Assembly: GCA_029204225.1 (NCBI GenBank)
Contig: CM055111.1
Location: forward strand, 2,979,029-3,043,028
DNA length: 64,000 bases
Direction of reading: 5' to 3'
From: Diphasiastrum complanatum
Lineage: Eukaryota; Streptophyta; Lycopodiopsida; Lycopodiales; Lycopodiaceae
In this document: positions 61,223 through 64,000 of the stretch, one piece after another
Position numbering within the stretch: position 1 is the stretch's first letter
Layout of the letters: every line of letters starts with the position of its first letter
The notes under the pieces: model-generated
Databases searched by the model: none
What the model was told of the DNA's origin: nothing
What the model saw: only the letters and a program-made list of their open reading frames with translations
Made by a program: the position numbers and the translations under genes

Positions 61223-61784
61223 TGTCATGTGCTACATGTAATTAGCCCATGAGCTTACTAATGAATTGCCAAATATAGCCATGGAGCTAAATTAGATTAG
61301 AACTAGTCAATAGGACAATTAATAAAGTGGTTTGAACAACCTCGCTAGAATTGAGAATAACGGAATTGTAATAATGGTTGTAAGGCCCAATCTAGCTAAA
61401 TAAGGCCCCAAACTTATAGTAGAGGCACAAATGACCACTATAAATAGCTGAGGTCGTGCTAAATTTGGAGGCTATTGTTCATTTTGTAATTTTGAGTTTT
61501 TAGAGATCTTGGAGCTTCTCTTGGAGAGCTTTCTTGATGGAGAAAATGGTTCATGTGCCTAAAATCACATGAGAGCTATGATCATGCTCTAGAGTCAGGC
61601 CCTATCTTGTGAATGATCAATAATCATGAATAAAGATACCTTACTTTGCCTATTTTGGTGAAGTTTTGCTACTTTTAGCTATCTTCTTGATTTTTGACTA
61701 GTTTCTTGTTGTCTTGCATTTCCATTGTAATTTGATATTTAATGAATGGATTAGATGTTTGAATGCTAAGGTTGGCACATGACA
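61223..61784 (+). repeat. LTR after gypsy J (562 bp)
   Basis: It has perfect 10-bp inverted ends, TGTCATGTGC and GCACATGACA, follows a polypurine tract, and contains a TATA box (CTATAAATAGC, about 61439). It is therefore a 3' LTR in plus orientation. No second copy is visible upstream of Gag J, so the 5' LTR is lost or outside the window. Confidence 0.8.
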
Positions 61785-61834
61785 CTTCCAAGGACACTAT
61801 ATTTTCTGGGTAGAAATACATTATACACTATTTT

Positions 61835-62200
61835 AAACTAATACCTTTGACTTGCCATAACTTTTTAACCGTATCTTGAAAGTATGTCATGTACCATATC
61901 ATCGGAAAGCACTTGTTGAACGCTTTCTAACACACCAAACTCCCCCGCTAAAATTGGACTTACTGCTAAAAAGTTATGTCCTTTTCAATGTGGACTCAAA
62001 AAATTATGATTAATAAAATCCCCATACTTTTGACTTGCCATAACTTTTGAACTGTAGCTCGAAAGTATGTCATGTAACATATCATTGGAATGTGCTCATC
62101 AGCGCTTTCTAATGCACCAAGCTCTGCTGAAATTGGACTTACCACTAAAAATTTGTCATTTTTAATGTGGTCTCAAAACAATTATGAGTAATAAATTCTC
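61835..62200. repeat. Tandem dimer with 183-bp period
   Basis: Two units, about 61835-62017 and 62018-62200, share tgacttgccataactttt, gaaagtatgtcatgta, gctttctaa and aattggacttac blocks in order. They are diverged but clearly alignable. The monomer length is in the usual satellite/nucleosome range. Confidence 0.8.
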
Positions 62201-62269
62201 CAAAAGTTGAAATGTACTACCAAAAGGTACAATGAAAAATGAGTTCTTCTTTTGTACTACCAAACCATG

Positions 62270-62760
62270 CTTTTAGCCAGGATCTATCTCCTAGAATCTA
62301 GGAATCTAGAAGGTCAACACTAGCCACCAATGATGATGTGGCAAATTAGTGGAATCTAAGCTAAATGGATTAGGATAAGCTCAATGAGCGTTGTCACACG
62401 TGCTGGAAGTGGCTTAGAGAGAGAAATCCACTATTGTGAGCAAATCTTAATGTTATCACTCTCTTATGCATGATATTTTGATGTGAATGTTTAAGAACTT
62501 GTTAGTAATCATTTTCTTTCTTAGTTGTACACTCATTGTTTTTCACACGTGTGAGGATGCGTGAGGACGTAAGACCATTAATATTGATTGTTCTTGCTTG
62601 GAAGTGTAGTAATTGACAATGAAAGCTAGCTTTGAGTGCTCATCTTGATCTTTAATCATGCAAGTTGCCAATCACTCTTATTGATCTAAAATAGATCTAA
62701 TTAAGATCCATTTTTTTATTTTTATCACATATATGTCGAACATGTCTAGACAATCCTTAA
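62270..62760 (+). repeat. Copia LTR-like fragment
   Basis: It contains CACACGTGTG at 62544-62553 and, downstream, ctcatcttgatctttaatc words resembling the minus strand of the element C LTR. It is in plus orientation. The ends are not defined. Confidence 0.4.
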
Positions 62761-62879
62761 CACTTGATCTTGACTATCCAACCAACAAAGTCGACCTCCA
62801 TGTATGTCATAGCAACATCCTTGGAAAACAGACCTTAGATCAAGTCATAGGCATGCAACAAAAGATGTTCTAGACGTTG

Positions 62880-63600
62880 TTCATTCAGATACACGTGGTC
62901 CATTCTATCATTGCTTGGATGAAAGTATTTCATTATCTTCATTGACAAATATTCCAGAAGAACAACTATTTATTTTATTAAGCAGCAATCAGAAACTTTC
63001 AAAATCTTTTGACAATTTAAGGAGCATTCAGAATTGGAAACTGCTAAGAAAATTAAAGCACTGAGGGTCCAACAATGGGGGAGACTACACTACCAAATTC
63101 AAGGAGTACTACCTTAACAATGACATTGAGCAATAGTTCATTACGTCCTAGTTGTTGCCTCAGTCGAATGGACTAGCTTAGAGAAAGAACAAAACCTTAG
63201 TCAAATCGGCCAAGTGTATGCTTGTTTATGCGACACTTTTGAAAGTCTTATGGGCTGAAGATGTTTCCATTGCAGCTTATATCCAGAATAGATGTCCGCT
63301 AAAGGTCCCTCAAACAAAATGTCTTAGGAAGTTTGGACAGGATCCAAACCATCATTATCAAACCTATGCATTTTTGGATGTATCGCTTATGCATAGATAC
63401 CACCAGATATCAAGAAGAAGCTCGACTTCCATAGTATCAAATCTATTTTCATTAGTTACACTACTCCATATAAAGCTTATAAGCTATATGATCTTGTTGA
63501 GTCGAAGATATTCACAAGTCGGGATATCATCTTCATTGAAGATCAGTTCATCGACCTCAAAGGAAAGGGTAAAGCTCATACAGTTGGACCTATGTGACAT
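62880..63600 (+). pseudogene. Copia integrase remnant
   Basis: A heavily mutated plus-strand reading retains FIDKYSRRTTIYFIKQQSETF, NGGDYTTKFKEYY (around the second catalytic Asp, which is itself lost) and PQSNGLA followed by a stop and RKN (where the catalytic Glu should be). Many stops and frameshifts show it is old. Confidence 0.7.
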
Positions 63601-63760
63601 TCAGAGAATCAACACTTTTTTTATCGATCAAGCACTTCAAATTCTAATATCCCAGAGAGTGCATCATTCTTTTATTATTATCACTTTGTATGTGGACGAC
63701 ACGCTGGTTTTTATCAATAGTTTTGATCTAAGATCCGGGACTCAAATTGTCAAGAGAGCA

Positions 63761-64000
63761 ATGTCCTTTCCTACAAAGACAGGGTTTGGCAACCAAGGCA
63801 ACAATGGAGGGAACACGTTCCAGAGAAGAAACAATGTTGGACCTTCAGCTAGTCACAGCAATAGCTCACCAGCAGTGGGCAGTTCCATGCGTTGCTTCAA
63901 CTGTCATCAGCAAGGTCACTCTTGGAGGTCATGCCCCAAACCATTGAACAAGCAAATCATGGCTACCATTGAAGGATTTGATAGGATGGAGAGAGAGGCA
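63761..64000 (+). CDS. Gag fragment with CCHC zinc knuckle, runs off the window
   Basis: 80 open codons reach the window end. The sequence is Asn/Gly/Ser-rich (GNQGNNGGNTFQRRNN), followed by one zinc knuckle, CFNCHQQGHSWRSC (residues 45-58), and a basic stretch. This is the nucleocapsid part of a retrotransposon Gag, more like gypsy than copia in style. The ATG at 63761 is simply the first in frame and may not be the true start, since sequence to the left belongs to a decayed copia. Confidence 0.7.
   Translation, partial: MSFPTKTGFGNQGNNGGNTFQRRNNVGPSASHSNSSPAVGSSMRCFNCHQQGHSWRSCPKPLNKQIMATIEGFDRMEREA

Noticed and set aside
63747-63947. Plus-strand frame of 66 codons starting MSREQCPF
   Set aside because: It is out of frame with the zinc-knuckle frame starting at 63761, which has a clear CCHC motif and runs to the window end.

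Overview
This window is nuclear DNA from a land plant with a large, repeat-rich genome. I infer this from Ty1/copia and Ty3/gypsy LTR retrotransposons of plant type nested in and truncating one another, initiator-tRNA primer sites (TGGTATCA), very long (GA)n microsatellites and AT-rich intergenic DNA. I found no convincing host gene, no tRNA or rRNA gene and no bacterial feature. The species cannot be named from what is visible.

Layout. 1-9.6 kb: a (GA)73 tract, then a minus-strand copia element (B, 1018-about 9627) split by a complete non-coding LTR element (A, 4352-9106, TSD TTTAG). 9.6-13.4 kb: LTR-like repeats, part of which recurs at 31.2-32.4 kb, and the LTR end and primer site of a plus-strand copia fragment (G). 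14.6-17.8 kb: a minus-strand gypsy fragment (F) with Gag, RT and part of RNase H. 19.5-20.1 kb: purine-rich DNA. 21.5-23.5 kb: three copia scraps. 23.7-28.9 kb: an unusual T-run/CGA and CATCCGA repeat, with an inverted copy at 44.9-46.0 kb. 32.48-38.72 kb: the youngest element (C), a complete 6241-bp copia with 737-bp LTRs, TSD GAAAC, an open integrase-RT-RNase H frame, and two lesions in the Gag/protease part. 39.7-45 kb: a second giant GA tract, a copia gag remnant (M) and a copia LTR (I). 46.1-52.05 kb: a chromodomain gypsy element (E) lacking gag, fused to a doubly truncated copia (D, to 54.48 kb). 55-61.8 kb: a plus-strand gypsy region (J) with Gag and protease but no RT, led by a 24-bp minisatellite and followed by an LTR. 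61.8-64 kb: a 183-bp tandem dimer, a decayed copia integrase, and a gag zinc-knuckle frame leaving the window.

How the parts relate. No element here looks able to make all its own proteins. The most interesting pair is A and E. A has no coding capacity, but its tRNA site, its LTR start, a hairpin just before the polypurine tract and a leader with four regularly spaced hairpins all match E, which does carry pol. A therefore looks like a passenger that could have been mobilised by proteins of E-like relatives. All positions and comparisons were made by eye; alignments, repeat-library searches and small-RNA or expression data were not available.
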